NCBI GenBank assembly: GCA_031276545.1
Contig: JAISMW010000094.1
Span: 1 to 64,000, forward strand
DNA length: 64,000 nucleotides
Direction: 5' to 3'
Source: Tannerellaceae bacterium
GTDB taxonomy: Bacteria > Bacteroidota > Bacteroidia > Bacteroidales > Tannerellaceae
Every line of letters starts with the position of its first letter. Within the stretch, counting starts at the first letter, position 1. The translations under genes were made by a program, and so were the position numbers. This document shows, one piece after another, positions 55,153-64,000 of this stretch. The notes beneath the pieces are model-generated. The model saw only the letters and a program-made list of their open reading frames with translations, searched no databases and had not been told where the DNA came from.

Positions 55153-55176
55153 ATATGTTTGATTAGTTCGGCCTTT

Positions 55177-56205
55177 CTATTTGATTTTAAGCGGCTCTAC
55201 AACCGGCCTGTCCGATTCTCCGGGCAAGCGCAGGGTATACAGGGCGGCTTCAATCCGGCGGATAAAGTTTCTCTTGTTTGTTTCGGGAGCATATACAAAG
55301 CCTTCCGCCACGACAACGCGGTTGTTCGCTTCGTCCAGCCGGATATGGCTTACGAACGGGCCTCCCATCATATCGCCCACCATCTTCCACAACCCCCTCA
55401 ATACGCCACAATATTTATCCCTGTACGTAATGGCCGAATACTCCACGGTGGCCTTGGTTTCCGTAGCCATATAGGAGTCGGGGAAAGCGCCCGGCAGGTT
55501 TATTTTCAGGATAGAATCCCGTTTAGCTATCAGATATTCGCCGGTGAAGGTATGGGCGTCCGTATAAGGGAACGTATACACAATCAGGTCTGTACGCCCG
55601 CTTTTTGCATTATTGGAGACCCAGAAGAAATCTTTCCTGCTTCGTGTAAACGTCATATCGGAAGGGATATTCATCAGGACATACAGTTTCTGCTTCAACG
55701 TATCGCTGATGCTCATGCTGTAATCTTTTTCCAGCGAGGCCATGGCCCGGTTCATTTCTATTTTGGTAAAGAATTCGGTCAGGTCGTTTTTATGCAGATT
55801 CAAATAAGCGGCTACGCTCTGCGCGTCGGGTGCGTTCAGGGTGATCACGGCCTGGTCTCTTGCCCAGCGGTCGGCATCATACAGGAGGTTCACCGTCGTA
55901 TACATTTTATCGTTTATGTTCACCACGAGAATGTTTCTTACGTAGGTAAGCAACGAATTGAAATTTTCGGGTGTGGCATACATAATCCGAAACGCCGGTT
56001 CGGACTGCGGCAAACCGGATATTTCGGATTCAAGGTCGGCCCTGACGGCTTCTCCCGCTTCTCCCTCCCAGATATCTTTATCCATTGTGACAGCGATTTC
56101 GTAGGGCATACCGGTCGCTTTAGACAAAGTGAGGGGTTTTCCGCATGAGGCGGCGAACATGATAAGGAGAAGGAATACATTGGAAAATAGCAGATGTCGT
56201 TTCAT
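55177..56205 (-). CDS. DUF4837 lipoprotein
   Basis: About 342 residues. The start at 56205 (MKRHLLFSN...) is chosen because a -7 box lies at 56227-56234, leaving the longer start at 56229 outside the transcript. The signal peptide ends with FAASC, a lipobox, so it is lipid-anchored. The body fits DUF4837, a Bacteroidetes family of unknown function (IPSDMTFTRSRKDFFWVSNN, YRDKYCGVLRGLWKMVGD, MMGGPFVSHIRLDE). It lies between rlmN and pdxA on the same strand, a common Bacteroidales neighbourhood as far as I recall. Confidence 0.88.
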   Translation of the reverse strand: MKRHLLFSNVFLLLIMFAASCGKPLTLSKATGMPYEIAVTMDKDIWEGEAGEAVRADLESEISGLPQSEPAFRIMYATPENFNSLLTYVRNILVVNINDKMYTTVNLLYDADRWARDQAVITLNAPDAQSVAAYLNLHKNDLTEFFTKIEMNRAMASLEKDYSMSISDTLKQKLYVLMNIPSDMTFTRSRKDFFWVSNNAKSGRTDLIVYTFPYTDAHTFTGEYLIAKRDSILKINLPGAFPDSYMATETKATVEYSAITYRDKYCGVLRGLWKMVGDMMGGPFVSHIRLDEANNRVVVAEGFVYAPETNKRNFIRRIEAALYTLRLPGESDRPVVEPLKIK

Positions 56206-56226
56206 AATCTTTTTTATTTTATGGTG

Positions 56227-56234
56227 CAAATATA
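56227..56234 (-). promoter_or_regulatory. Candidate -7 box of the DUF4837-pdxA unit
   Basis: On the minus strand this reads TATATTTG, a match to TAnnTTTG, giving a transcript start near 56220, just before the ATG at 56205. Confidence 0.5.
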
Positions 56235-56237
56235 GTG

Positions 56238-57281
56238 TTACTTTAAACAGGGAGACCCGAATGCAGAGGGGTTCGCAGTAGACAGCATCCCGCAGGCGGC
56301 GGATATATCTTCACCGCGCGATGTCCGGATTGTGGCGAGGACGCCTCGCGTATTGAGCACGTCGCGGAAGGTTTCCATCTTCCTCAGGTCGGCGCTTTCC
56401 AGAGGCGTATCGGGTATGGCATGATAGCGGATGAGGTTTACCCGGCAGGGTATACCTTTCAGCAATTCGGCTAAGGAGATGGCATGATGAATGCTGTCGT
56501 TGAAATTTTTAAAGACGATGTACTCGAAAGAAATCCTCCGTTGGTGGCTGAAATCATATTGCCGGACCAAGGTGATAATCTGCTGAAAAGGAAAGGCCTT
56601 CTCTGCCGGCATAATGGAAAAGCGTTCGGCAGCGCTGGTGGCATGCAAGCTGACAGCCAGATGGCAGGTACTTTCGTCGAGCAAGCGTTTCAGTCCTTTG
56701 GTGCCGATTGTAGAGACCGTGATTCGTTTCGGACTCCATCCGTATCCGTAGGGTTGGGTCAGTATGTCGAGCGCTTTGAGTACTTCGCCGGTATTATCCA
56801 GGGGTTCTCCCATACCCATGAATACGATATTGGTAAGCGCTTCGTTTTGCGGGAGCGCTTGTATCTGGTTGATGATTTCTCCAGCGGTAAGGTTGGCGGT
56901 AAATCCCTGTCTTCCCGTCATGCAGAACAAGCAGCTCATTTTGCATCCCACCTGCGAAGAGACACATACGGTAGCCCTGTCGGAGGAAGGGATATAGACC
57001 GTTTCTACAAACGATCCGCCCGTTGCCGGGAAGAGATACTTGATGGTTCCGTCGGCTGATTCGACGGCCGAAGCCGGAGGGGTAAGCCCCACATCGAAAT
57101 GCGCTTCCAGATAAGCCCGTTTAGCGGCCGATATGTTTGTCATTTCTGCAATAGAAGCCACTTTTTTCCTGTATATCCAGTCGGCTATCTGTTTTGCGGC
57201 GTAGGAAGGAAGCCCGGCTTCGGAAGCTACGTGGTGCAGTTCTTCCAGCGTCATTCCCAATAATTGTCTTTTTTTTGTCAT
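56238..57281 (-). CDS. rlmN: 23S rRNA (adenine-2503 C2) methyltransferase
   Basis: About 347 residues of a radical-SAM enzyme that methylates A2503 of 23S rRNA (and A37 of some tRNAs). CKMSCLFC provides the three iron-sulfur Cys residues, FMGMGEPLDN and ISFEYIVFKNFND are family motifs, and the second catalytic Cys is in ISAACGML near the C-terminus. The start at 57281 (MTKKRQLLGMTLEELH) is chosen over 57347 because a -7 box lies at 57309-57316 and homologues begin there. Confidence 0.95.
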   Translation of the reverse strand: MTKKRQLLGMTLEELHHVASEAGLPSYAAKQIADWIYRKKVASIAEMTNISAAKRAYLEAHFDVGLTPPASAVESADGTIKYLFPATGGSFVETVYIPSSDRATVCVSSQVGCKMSCLFCMTGRQGFTANLTAGEIINQIQALPQNEALTNIVFMGMGEPLDNTGEVLKALDILTQPYGYGWSPKRITVSTIGTKGLKRLLDESTCHLAVSLHATSAAERFSIMPAEKAFPFQQIITLVRQYDFSHQRRISFEYIVFKNFNDSIHHAISLAELLKGIPCRVNLIRYHAIPDTPLESADLRKMETFRDVLNTRGVLATIRTSRGEDISAACGMLSTANPSAFGSPCLK

Positions 57282-57308
57282 ATATCTATACGTCTCACTA
57301 TGATAGGG

Positions 57309-57316
57309 CAAAGATA
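57309..57316 (-). promoter_or_regulatory. Candidate -7 box of rlmN
   Basis: The minus strand reads TATCTTTG, 28 bp before the rlmN ATG. It overlaps the T-run of the preceding terminator, so the two units are packed tightly. Confidence 0.45.
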
Positions 57317-57354
57317 AAAAAAAGCTGCTGCATCTGTGTGAATGCAACAGCTTT
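57314..57354 (-). terminator. Terminator after the ppiD-like gene
   Basis: On the minus strand a 13-bp stem with one mismatch (plus-strand arms AAAGCTGCTGCAT and ATGCAACAGCTTT, 57321-57354) is followed by eight T. It ends the transcript of the ppiD-like gene. Confidence 0.85.
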
Positions 57355-57388
57355 CATCGGAACCGAAAAAAAGCAATCCCGTTATTTA

Positions 57389-59533
57389 CTAATAAAAACG
57401 GATCCGATTGTCTGTAATTTTAGCACGGTCAATCAGCGAACGTATAGCCTGGTATCCATAGCGATAGGCATACATCGCTTCTATCGAACGGATTTCGTCG
57501 GCTTCATTGTATTCTCTGCTGTTTTGTTCCTTGTTTGTCACCTGGAATACATATACACCATTGTTACCAATCACCGGAGGACTCAAGCGATTGACATCCG
57601 TCAGGGATATCATGGCGTTAAGCCTGGGTTCCAATCCGATACCGGTAATACGGGAGGTATTGAAACTGATAAACTTAACCGAATCAATGGAGGCGTTCAT
57701 TGCCTGAGCACAGGCTTCCAATGACGTCAGGTTTTTGGCTTTCAGGTCTTCCGCAATCTTCTCGCCTTTCTTTTGTGCGATTATTTCCGATTTTAGGGAT
57801 GTTTCGACAGAGGCCAGCGAACGATAGCCTTCGCGCAGGGTGCCCAGATGGGCTGCTACGACAAAATATTTACTGTTGCAATCAAAGATTTCGGATATAT
57901 CTCCCTTGCTATGTTCAAAAGCCCAGCGAACAACGGGTCTGGACTGGGGTATGGATCCCAGCATCTGGTCGGAGGCTGTGACCGATACGTTCGTCAACAA
58001 ATTATAGCCGGCTTCCTGCGCTGTGGCGTCCATTTTGTCTATATCCTGATTATTGGAGATATATTGACTTAACGCATTATAGAGATTGCTGTAAGTCTTT
58101 GAGCTTGGGGAGACGGTGATATCAACGTCGGCAATTTTATATTTATCTACATTTGAGGTTCTTTCCGTCACCTTAAGCAGATGGGTAGCCTGCAGCGATT
58201 TGAATAAAATGACATTGTTCAGCGGAGCCGAGAATATCGTATTCTTAAATTCTTCCGTCAGAGCATTTACTGCGACTGCTTCCGTGAGCCATCCTATTTC
58301 GCCGCCGTTCGCTGCCGACGACTGATCGACCGAATGGGAAGCAGCCAGTTCGGCGAAGTCACCGCCTTTTTTCAGTACATCCATTAAACTGTCTGCCAGA
58401 GCAGTTTCTGTTCCATTACTGTTCGCGAGCATGATATGGCTTACCTTGACCGAGTCGGGGGCTACGGTTTTATCTACCAGCTTAAACATCTTGTATTTGT
58501 TGCTGCTGCTTTCAAATACAGGGCCATAGATATCGCCTACGGCAGCGGTGGCCACGAACTGTTTCATTTCGGGATCTAACGCGCTTTCGGAGAAGAACGC
58601 ATTGATATAAGGTATTTCCGAATTGTCATTTACCAAGTCTCTTACATCTTCCGAGGTGGCCAGCTCACTTTTCAACTGTTCCATCTGAGCGCTTATCCTG
58701 TCGAAATCTTCCTGACTTGGCACGATATCCACGACGATGTACTTTATTATTTTGGTTTCGGGCTGTTTGAATTGCTCTTTCCGCTGGTTATATAATTTTT
58801 CTACCTCAGATTTGCTTACATTAATAATAGAATCCGGAATGGTAGCGTACGATTGCATCGTATATGCGATGTCGGCGCTTTCGGTCGAAGCATTGAATGT
58901 TTCCTTGGCCTCCAGGGCATTGGCGGCAATGGCTTTTGTCAGCAACGTAGTGTATTTCTGTTCCATGCGCTGTGTCTTGATGTTCTTTTCCCAGAACAAC
59001 CAGAGGTTTCTGTATTGCATCAACTGGGCTCTGTATTCAGCCGGCGCATTTGCGATATTTTCGTCGTCTATTTGTTTCAGAAAGTTCAGGAAGAAGGTCT
59101 TATCGAATGTGCCGGTTTCCGGGTTATGAAACATTTGGTTTTGCAATAGAAGAGACGAGATATTTTCTCCCTGCACCATATCGAAAAGTTCTTCGGGGGT
59201 CACACTCATCCCCAATTGTTCCATTTCCTCATTCAATACAGTTTCCTGCACTAAAGCATCGAAAACAGATTGCCGAATTTGTACCGTATACTCTTCCGAG
59301 AGATTGGCTGACCCGGTTTGCATTTTAACGATTTCGGTCATTTCTTCAATACGTTTTTGATACTCCTGGATATCGACTGATTTTCCGTTGATCTCGGCCA
59401 CTTTCTGCTGATTTTGTTTGAAATAAGTCGAACCGGAGTTCAGAAAGTCACCAATAATAAATGCGAACAAAGCCAAACCTACCACGATTACTAATAATCC
59501 TGCTTTGTTCCTGATCTTTTCAAGCGTAGCCAT
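57389..59533 (-). CDS. PpiD-like periplasmic peptidyl-prolyl isomerase
   Basis: A 714-residue protein anchored by one N-terminal helix (AGLLVIVVGLALFAFIIGDF) with a SurA-like chaperone region (about 30-330) and a parvulin domain near 345-440 (VKVSHIMLANSNGTETALAD, GGDFAELAASHSVDQSSAANGGEIGWL). A second, weaker parvulin-like stretch follows. It should help outer-membrane and secreted proteins fold in the periplasm. The 103-bp gap to lptC has a weak minus-strand -7 (TACCTTCG near 59570), so it may have its own promoter. Confidence 0.93.
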   Translation of the reverse strand: MATLEKIRNKAGLLVIVVGLALFAFIIGDFLNSGSTYFKQNQQKVAEINGKSVDIQEYQKRIEEMTEIVKMQTGSANLSEEYTVQIRQSVFDALVQETVLNEEMEQLGMSVTPEELFDMVQGENISSLLLQNQMFHNPETGTFDKTFFLNFLKQIDDENIANAPAEYRAQLMQYRNLWLFWEKNIKTQRMEQKYTTLLTKAIAANALEAKETFNASTESADIAYTMQSYATIPDSIINVSKSEVEKLYNQRKEQFKQPETKIIKYIVVDIVPSQEDFDRISAQMEQLKSELATSEDVRDLVNDNSEIPYINAFFSESALDPEMKQFVATAAVGDIYGPVFESSSNKYKMFKLVDKTVAPDSVKVSHIMLANSNGTETALADSLMDVLKKGGDFAELAASHSVDQSSAANGGEIGWLTEAVAVNALTEEFKNTIFSAPLNNVILFKSLQATHLLKVTERTSNVDKYKIADVDITVSPSSKTYSNLYNALSQYISNNQDIDKMDATAQEAGYNLLTNVSVTASDQMLGSIPQSRPVVRWAFEHSKGDISEIFDCNSKYFVVAAHLGTLREGYRSLASVETSLKSEIIAQKKGEKIAEDLKAKNLTSLEACAQAMNASIDSVKFISFNTSRITGIGLEPRLNAMISLTDVNRLSPPVIGNNGVYVFQVTNKEQNSREYNEADEIRSIEAMYAYRYGYQAIRSLIDRAKITDNRIRFY

Positions 59534-59636
59534 TTATATTTTCTATTTTTTAAGTTTATATTACAGTTTAAGGGCACGAAGGTAAGAAAAAAAGGATTAC
59601 TCCGTCTTTTTAGTTCTCTTTTTTTGTTTGTTTCCT

Positions 59637-60269
59637 TTATTCCGGCACGCTTGCAGGCACTGTTGCCTGCGTCGTATCTGCCGGTGTTTCGTCTATGGGG
59701 AAAATGCCTGTTGTATTGAATATTTTATATTCCGTCATGGACTGATTCGATTCAAAACCGACTCCTGTGATGATTCTGTCTTGCTGTTCGATACGGATGT
59801 ATTGATCCGAATATATCTTTTGCAATTTCTGGTCCCAAAAAATCAGGGAAGTAGTAAAGTATTCGCCGTCCAAACTTTTCATTTCCACATTTCCCACGCC
59901 TTTCCACAGTTCCTGTTTTTCAAAATAGTAAGCCGTATCGGCTTTGATACTGGATTTCACCTGAAACAAAGTGTCGAAATGTTCCAGATAAATCCCTTCG
60001 GGGAAATACGAATATGGTTCGTTTGCCTTTCCAAACACCAGCCATACACGGGCATTAGCCCGATAACGGGTTATGCCCGAATCCGACACCAGGGTAGAGA
60101 CATTCGTAGTCTTCATCGTATAGGTATGCTCCGGGTCGAACACAACTTCTACCGTTTCTTCCTGTTCGCCGGAGCAGGAGGCAGATAAGAAGAAAGACAT
60201 GACAACACTCACCGGGAGTGTTGTCATGTCTTTTGGAATTATTTTATCTATAAAACTACACTTCATCAT
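59637..60269 (-). CDS. lptC: LptC-like LPS export protein
   Basis: A 210-residue protein of the Bacteroidetes LptC family. A hydrophobic N-terminal stretch ends with the lipobox-like SASC; then beta-jellyroll strands follow (SDSGITRYRANARVWLVF, YFPEGIYLEHFDTLFQVKSS, ADTAYYFEKQELWKGVGNVE). LptC bridges the inner-membrane LPS transporter LptBFG to the periplasmic LptA. It follows the TPR gene without any gap. The start may instead be the ATG at 60227. Confidence 0.85.
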   Translation of the reverse strand: MMKCSFIDKIIPKDMTTLPVSVVMSFFLSASCSGEQEETVEVVFDPEHTYTMKTTNVSTLVSDSGITRYRANARVWLVFGKANEPYSYFPEGIYLEHFDTLFQVKSSIKADTAYYFEKQELWKGVGNVEMKSLDGEYFTTSLIFWDQKLQKIYSDQYIRIEQQDRIITGVGFESNQSMTEYKIFNTTGIFPIDETPADTTQATVPASVPE

Positions 60270-61625
60270 TTACCTGACGGTTGTACGCTCTCCTATCCAA
60301 CCGCCAATCGTAATGGATTTCCCTTTATCCAGGTCAGGATGCATAAATATCTCTTCGGTAGAAGGGAAATAGGAACGGTATGTGCTGATTAATCTGCCGG
60401 CTTCTTCTCCTACACCGGGATCTATCTGCCTTGCTCTTTCGAATTTATCGACGGCGAGATAGTAAACCGTTTTTCTCAACACCACATCATCGGGATATAC
60501 ACTGCCGGCTGTAGCGGCATACATTTTCCCGATTAACAGGTAAGGGCTTCCGTAGCCCGGATTTGTCTCGATGGCTTTCAGGCAGTATTGTCTTGCTTTC
60601 GAATAACTGTCCTGTTCGAACGACAACATGGCAATCAGGTAATAATCTTCCGCTTTTACGGCATTATCGGTTTCCATACCGGCAGCTTCTTCAAATAGAG
60701 CGATCGCTTTGCTGTAATCCTTATCCCTTACAGCCTTTTTGGCCAGTCCCATCGCCGATTCGGCCGTCGGTTCGAGCTGGTGTGCATAAGCCGCCGCCGC
60801 AAAATAGGCTTCGATTTCGTTGCAACGCATTCTTCTTAGCAATGTAATGGCTTCTTTCAGGTACGCCAGATTGTCTTTGTTTTGTTCCACTTTATCGGCA
60901 TACAGGCTTTGCAGGGTTGTGCAGTCGGCCGCTCCGCTGTTGGCAAAACCGTTGTCCAAGGCTGACTTTACAGGCTGGATAGAGGCTATTTCCTTATCTG
61001 TTTTAGCTGCGGCGAGCTGAGCGTCCAATATGGCCGAGGACTTCAGGTAGTCCTGGATATACGTTTCCTTATGCGCCTGATCGGCAATCAGCAAGCGATT
61101 GGAGGCATACATATAATAGGATACCGCCAGCACATCGGTATTGTTTCCGTATTCGTCAATGGCTTCTTTCAACCATCCGTATAATAGTTGGGGGTCTGCA
61201 TTTTCACCCATCCGCTGGACGTAATCCTGTGCTTTACGCCCTATTATCCAGTCTTTTTCGTATCGCGGTTCCTTTCCGAAATATTTGATGCGTTTATCGT
61301 AAACACCCATCAAATCATTGATCAGCGAAGCTTTCTTTGCCGGATCCGTTTCGTTGTCAATCAGCCAGCCTACGATACGTACTCCATACAAATAAATATC
61401 TTTTGTAGCGGCGGGACATTCGTCGTATGCTATTTTCCAAAACTCAAGAGCGTCTTTGTAGCTACCGTTTTTCGCATAAGGCGTAAACAAGCTGATATTC
61501 GTAATACAACGGATGCTATCCTCACCGGAGCCAAAGGGAGTACCGTTATCCACCCCTTTTTGTGCATAAATGCCGGAGGTACCCATTAAACATCCGGCAG
61601 CAAGTAGAAACATTTTGATTTTCAT
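60270..61625 (-). CDS. Secreted TPR-repeat protein
   Basis: A 451-residue protein with signal peptide (MKIKMFLLAAGCLMGTSGIYA) and helical repeats of tetratricopeptide type (YAKNGSYKDALEFWKIAYDE, YSKAIALFEEAAGMETDNAVKAEDYY, YSKARQYCLKAIETNPGYGS, VDKFERARQIDPGV). Its job is unknown; protein-protein contact in the periplasm is likely. It lies between the beta-barrel gene and lptC, on the same strand with short gaps, which hints at a role in the outer-membrane assembly block. Confidence 0.88.
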   Translation of the reverse strand: MKIKMFLLAAGCLMGTSGIYAQKGVDNGTPFGSGEDSIRCITNISLFTPYAKNGSYKDALEFWKIAYDECPAATKDIYLYGVRIVGWLIDNETDPAKKASLINDLMGVYDKRIKYFGKEPRYEKDWIIGRKAQDYVQRMGENADPQLLYGWLKEAIDEYGNNTDVLAVSYYMYASNRLLIADQAHKETYIQDYLKSSAILDAQLAAAKTDKEIASIQPVKSALDNGFANSGAADCTTLQSLYADKVEQNKDNLAYLKEAITLLRRMRCNEIEAYFAAAAYAHQLEPTAESAMGLAKKAVRDKDYSKAIALFEEAAGMETDNAVKAEDYYLIAMLSFEQDSYSKARQYCLKAIETNPGYGSPYLLIGKMYAATAGSVYPDDVVLRKTVYYLAVDKFERARQIDPGVGEEAGRLISTYRSYFPSTEEIFMHPDLDKGKSITIGGWIGERTTVR

Positions 61626-61662
61626 GACTTATTATTTTTTTAATGTTTACGACCAGAAAATT

Positions 61663-62904
61663 TCAGTCAACTTTTAATTTTAAAAACCAGCGTTCGTTAA
61701 ATGTATAATTCACTGTAACCCGGAAATATTGTTCATCAATCAATGCCTTTGTTTCCGGTTTTATCTTTACGTATTCAAACGATACATTCAGGAAAGACCG
61801 GTTGTCGAGTAACGGTAAACCCAATCCAACGCCGCCTCCAAATTCATTATAGCCTTTTTCGCGTATTTGCAAATAGGAGTTGCTGTAATGTACCCCGGCA
61901 CGGTATCTTATCCTGCCGACAAAGGCTCTGCTCTGATAATTGGGAATAAATTCGGCGCCGGCCGCTATACGTATTCTGTTTTTAAATTCATCCTTTTTAT
62001 CAAAAAAACGAGCCTGCCCCCATGCTTCATTCAAAAAATCGACACCCAAAGTTAATCTGTTTTGTTTCACGTACGAAATCCCTGCTCCTATCGAAAAAGG
62101 GATGTCAAACGCCTGATTTACGATTTGCGCCGTATCTGCTGTACTTCCGTTCTGTATGATATCGGAAGACGTGGTATTCAGTTTCTTGGTAGGCGAGAAA
62201 GCAAGACCTAATGTAAAACTTTCGTTTGCACTGAACTGCTGTGTGTACTGAACTCCAAAATCCAGCTTTATATCGTTTACCCGCAGTGTTCGGTAACGTG
62301 CCGTATGAGTTGCATTCGTCACATTGGGCGTCAATATCTGATTGTGCGTAATATTTCCGAACATATAGCCTGCATTGGCTCCCACCGAAAGACGCTTCTT
62401 CCATATATCTATAGACAGTCCCGCGTATACTTCGTTTAATCCTCCGGTGCCTGTAAACCGTTCGGTATAGGAAATTCCTTCCGAAGATGTAGCAGTGGTT
62501 CCAAAATCATAGCCTACATACGAATAGGGTAAAATCCCGGCGCTGACAGCGATTTGGCGATGAACAGGGAACTGTATCGCTACATATTCCAGATTTCCGT
62601 TTTTATGCTGTTCTTTATTCGTTCCGTCGTCAAACCACGACAATTGTCCGGCAATACCGAAATCGAAGAGAAACGTAAGCGAATCTATACTTGTGTAAGA
62701 AGCCGGATTCAAAGGATTTATCTGTTTGTTGGAACGTAGACCGTAACCTAAACCTCCCATCGCTCGTCCCGCTCCAAAAGAACGATCGGCCAATTTTCCG
62801 TAACCATATCGTGTATAGGGTGAGTTTGTATTATTTTGTGCCGGCATCGTCAACGGGATAACGACAAGAATACTAACAACCACTACTTTATTTATTCTCA
62901 ACAT
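61663..62904 (-). CDS. Outer-membrane beta-barrel protein
   Basis: A 413-residue protein with signal peptide (ending TMPAQ) and repeated amphipathic strands. NSPYTRYGYGKLADRSFGAG and MGGLGYGLRSNKQINPLNPASY are like the opening of Bacteroidetes FadL-type or PorV-like barrels; TVNYTFNERWFLKLKVD closes the chain. The substrate or role is unknown. Its 5' end overlaps the 3' end of coaX by 17 bp, so translation is probably coupled. Confidence 0.85.
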   Translation of the reverse strand: MLRINKVVVVSILVVIPLTMPAQNNTNSPYTRYGYGKLADRSFGAGRAMGGLGYGLRSNKQINPLNPASYTSIDSLTFLFDFGIAGQLSWFDDGTNKEQHKNGNLEYVAIQFPVHRQIAVSAGILPYSYVGYDFGTTATSSEGISYTERFTGTGGLNEVYAGLSIDIWKKRLSVGANAGYMFGNITHNQILTPNVTNATHTARYRTLRVNDIKLDFGVQYTQQFSANESFTLGLAFSPTKKLNTTSSDIIQNGSTADTAQIVNQAFDIPFSIGAGISYVKQNRLTLGVDFLNEAWGQARFFDKKDEFKNRIRIAAGAEFIPNYQSRAFVGRIRYRAGVHYSNSYLQIREKGYNEFGGGVGLGLPLLDNRSFLNVSFEYVKIKPETKALIDEQYFRVTVNYTFNERWFLKLKVD

Positions 62905-63622
62905 TGTACTCTAAGATTCTATTTAATCCTGTCAACACTAAATTAATGTCTGCAAAGATGCTATTTTTTAATCGTCTTGCAAAATAAAACGAATGACCAC
63001 CTGTTAAAAAAACCAAAAGACTCGTGTACTTGCGGCGCAAATCGTTGATGTAGCCATCCATTTCGTATGCGATTCCATTCACTACTCCTGCCTGTATGGC
63101 CGTTTTTGTACTGTAACCGATCTGCGGGATCTCTTCTTCTTCCTGAAACAAGGGGAGTTTTCCGGTGAAGTGATTCAGCGCCTTGAAACGGGTCGTCATG
63201 CCGGGTGATATATTGCCTCCACGGTAGATGCCCGGAGCTTCAATCAGTTCGTAGGTTATCGCCGTACCGGCGTCTATCACCAATATGTTTTCTCCGGGGT
63301 GCAGGTAATGGGCGCCGACTACGGCGGCTAAACGGTCTTTTCCCAATGTGCCGGGAGTCCGGTACTGTGTTTTGATCGGTACGGGAACGTGTTCGTCCAG
63401 AAAGATAAAATGAGGCAGGAAGTCATTAAGAAAGGAAAGTAGACTGCAATCCGGCTCTATAACGGTAGACATGATGCCCTGCCTCAAATCATATTTCTCA
63501 AACAGAGGTTTCAGGGCAGCATATCCGAATTCTTTGTAAATACAGGAGGTCTGTATCTGTCCCTCACCCGTATATACGGCAACCTTCGTAGAGGTGTTAC
63601 CCTGTTCGATAATAAGATTCAT
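62888..63622 (-). CDS. coaX: Type III pantothenate kinase
   Basis: About 244 residues. It phosphorylates pantothenate in coenzyme A synthesis, using the CoaX fold. Visible motifs: LIIEQGNTSTKVAVY (phosphate loop, with Glu-Gln-Gly-Asn-Thr where many homologues have Asp-x-Gly-Asn-Thr), GTLGKDRLAAVVGA (substrate-binding), LVIDAGTAITYELI (catalytic Asp region) and GGNISPGMTTRFKAL. The start at 63622 (MNLIIEQ) matches the family; the frame opens 12 codons earlier. It overlaps the beta-barrel gene by 17 bp. Confidence 0.92.
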   Translation of the reverse strand: MNLIIEQGNTSTKVAVYTGEGQIQTSCIYKEFGYAALKPLFEKYDLRQGIMSTVIEPDCSLLSFLNDFLPHFIFLDEHVPVPIKTQYRTPGTLGKDRLAAVVGAHYLHPGENILVIDAGTAITYELIEAPGIYRGGNISPGMTTRFKALNHFTGKLPLFQEEEEIPQIGYSTKTAIQAGVVNGIAYEMDGYINDLRRKYTSLLVFLTGGHSFYFARRLKNSIFADINLVLTGLNRILEYNVENK

Positions 63623-63662
63623 TTCATTTGAATAGTATTCCCGGTTTTGCTGCCGCACCGGT

Positions 63663-64000
63663 TTATTTTGCGTAACTGACAGCGCGGGTTTCCCTGATAA
63701 CCGTTATTTTCACTTGTCCGGGATACGTCATCTCGTCCTGAATCTTTTTGGCTATTTCGTTCGACAGGTTTTCCGTCTCTTTATCGTCTATCTTATCGGC
63801 GCCAACGATTACACGCAGTTCTCTGCCGGCCTGAATCGCATACGTTTTCTGTACGCCGGGATAGGCCAGCGCCAGTTGTTCCAGGTCGTTCAGACGTTTG
63901 ATGTAGGCTTCCACTATCTCGCGACGGGCGCCGGGACGGGCGCCGGATATGGCATCGCACACTTGCACAATCGGGGCGAGCAGGGTTTGCATTTCCGTCT
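63663..64000 (-). CDS. rny: Ribonuclease Y, C-terminal part (cut by window edge)
   Basis: The last about 112 residues of a longer protein; the 5' end lies beyond position 64000. The end of the HD-domain region and the C-terminal domain match ribonuclease Y closely: [39 protein letters not shown] and [19 protein letters not shown]. RNase Y is a membrane-anchored endoribonuclease that starts mRNA decay. It is followed by coaX 40 bp later on the same strand. Confidence 0.93.
   Translation of the reverse strand, partial: TEMQTLLAPIVQVCDAISGARPGARREIVEAYIKRLNDLEQLALAYPGVQKTYAIQAGRELRVIVGADKIDDKETENLSNEIAKKIQDEMTYPGQVKITVIRETRAVSYAK

Noticed and set aside
1..64000. Insertion sequences, tRNA, rRNA genes or prophage
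   Set aside because: No transposase, integrase, phage structural gene or tRNA/rRNA-like sequence was recognised in either strand.

Overview
The window is a chromosomal segment from a member of the Bacteroidales. The evidence is two SusC/SusD pairs, a one-polypeptide hybrid two-component regulator, a UpxY-led capsule locus, Bacteroidetes-type -7 promoter boxes (TAnnTTTG), and a housekeeping block with DUF4837, a PpiD-like isomerase and a Bacteroidetes LptC. The G+C-rich coding sequence and a possible Por/DUF6383-like C-terminal tail on one secreted protein suggest the Tannerella/Parabacteroides side of the order. Genus and species cannot be fixed from this sequence alone.

1-10.8 kb: a hairpin-rich leader containing an 84-bp direct repeat stands before a protein of unknown function. 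It is followed by a beta-propeller lipoprotein (minus strand), a large secreted carbohydrate-related protein, and a first SusC/SusD pair. 10.8-32.1 kb: a locus for glucuronoxylan use. It has a hybrid sensor/AraC regulator lacking its phospho-accepting histidine, a second SusC/SusD pair, an SGNH acetylesterase, a 1735-residue GH43-CBM6-GH115-CE15 enzyme, a GPH-type sugar symporter, a GH10 xylanase lipoprotein and a GH43 enzyme without a signal peptide. Together they make a plausible route: GH10 cuts xylan at the surface, SusCD imports, the trimodular protein and the esterase remove glucuronate, lignin-ester and acetyl groups in the periplasm, the symporter moves short products inward, and the second GH43 finishes in the cytoplasm. 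The locus is interrupted at 20.1-21.4 kb by a repeat array plus a small unknown gene with its own terminator.

32.1-53.4 kb: a capsular/exopolysaccharide locus. UpxY antiterminator, initiating sugar-phosphate transferase, Wza, Wzc and tyrosine phosphatase are followed by an epimerase and dehydrogenase predicted to make UDP-GalNAcA. Then comes a clearly A+T-rich variable section: Wzx, glycosyltransferases, EpsG/Wzy-like polymerase, two deacetylase-like proteins, a hexapeptide acyltransferase, a GNAT protein and a second epimerase. The locus closes with an HU-like gene. 53.4-64.0 kb: an HdeD-like membrane protein on plus, then on minus pdxA, a DUF4837 lipoprotein, rlmN, and the row rny (cut by the window edge), coaX, an outer-membrane barrel, a TPR protein, lptC and a ppiD-like gene.

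The most unusual signal is not a gene. At least three intergenic sites carry arrays with a 21-bp period, two helical turns or seven codons: 18 GACGTC palindromes at 20.19-20.56 kb, four GAAACG units at 14.90-14.98 kb, and an 84-bp (4 x 21) duplication at 252-415. A related 22-bp array lies before the HU gene. They do not fit CRISPR, insertion-sequence or coding explanations. Also notable are the regulator with a Tyr in place of the H-box His and the GH43-CBM6-GH115-CE15 fusion.
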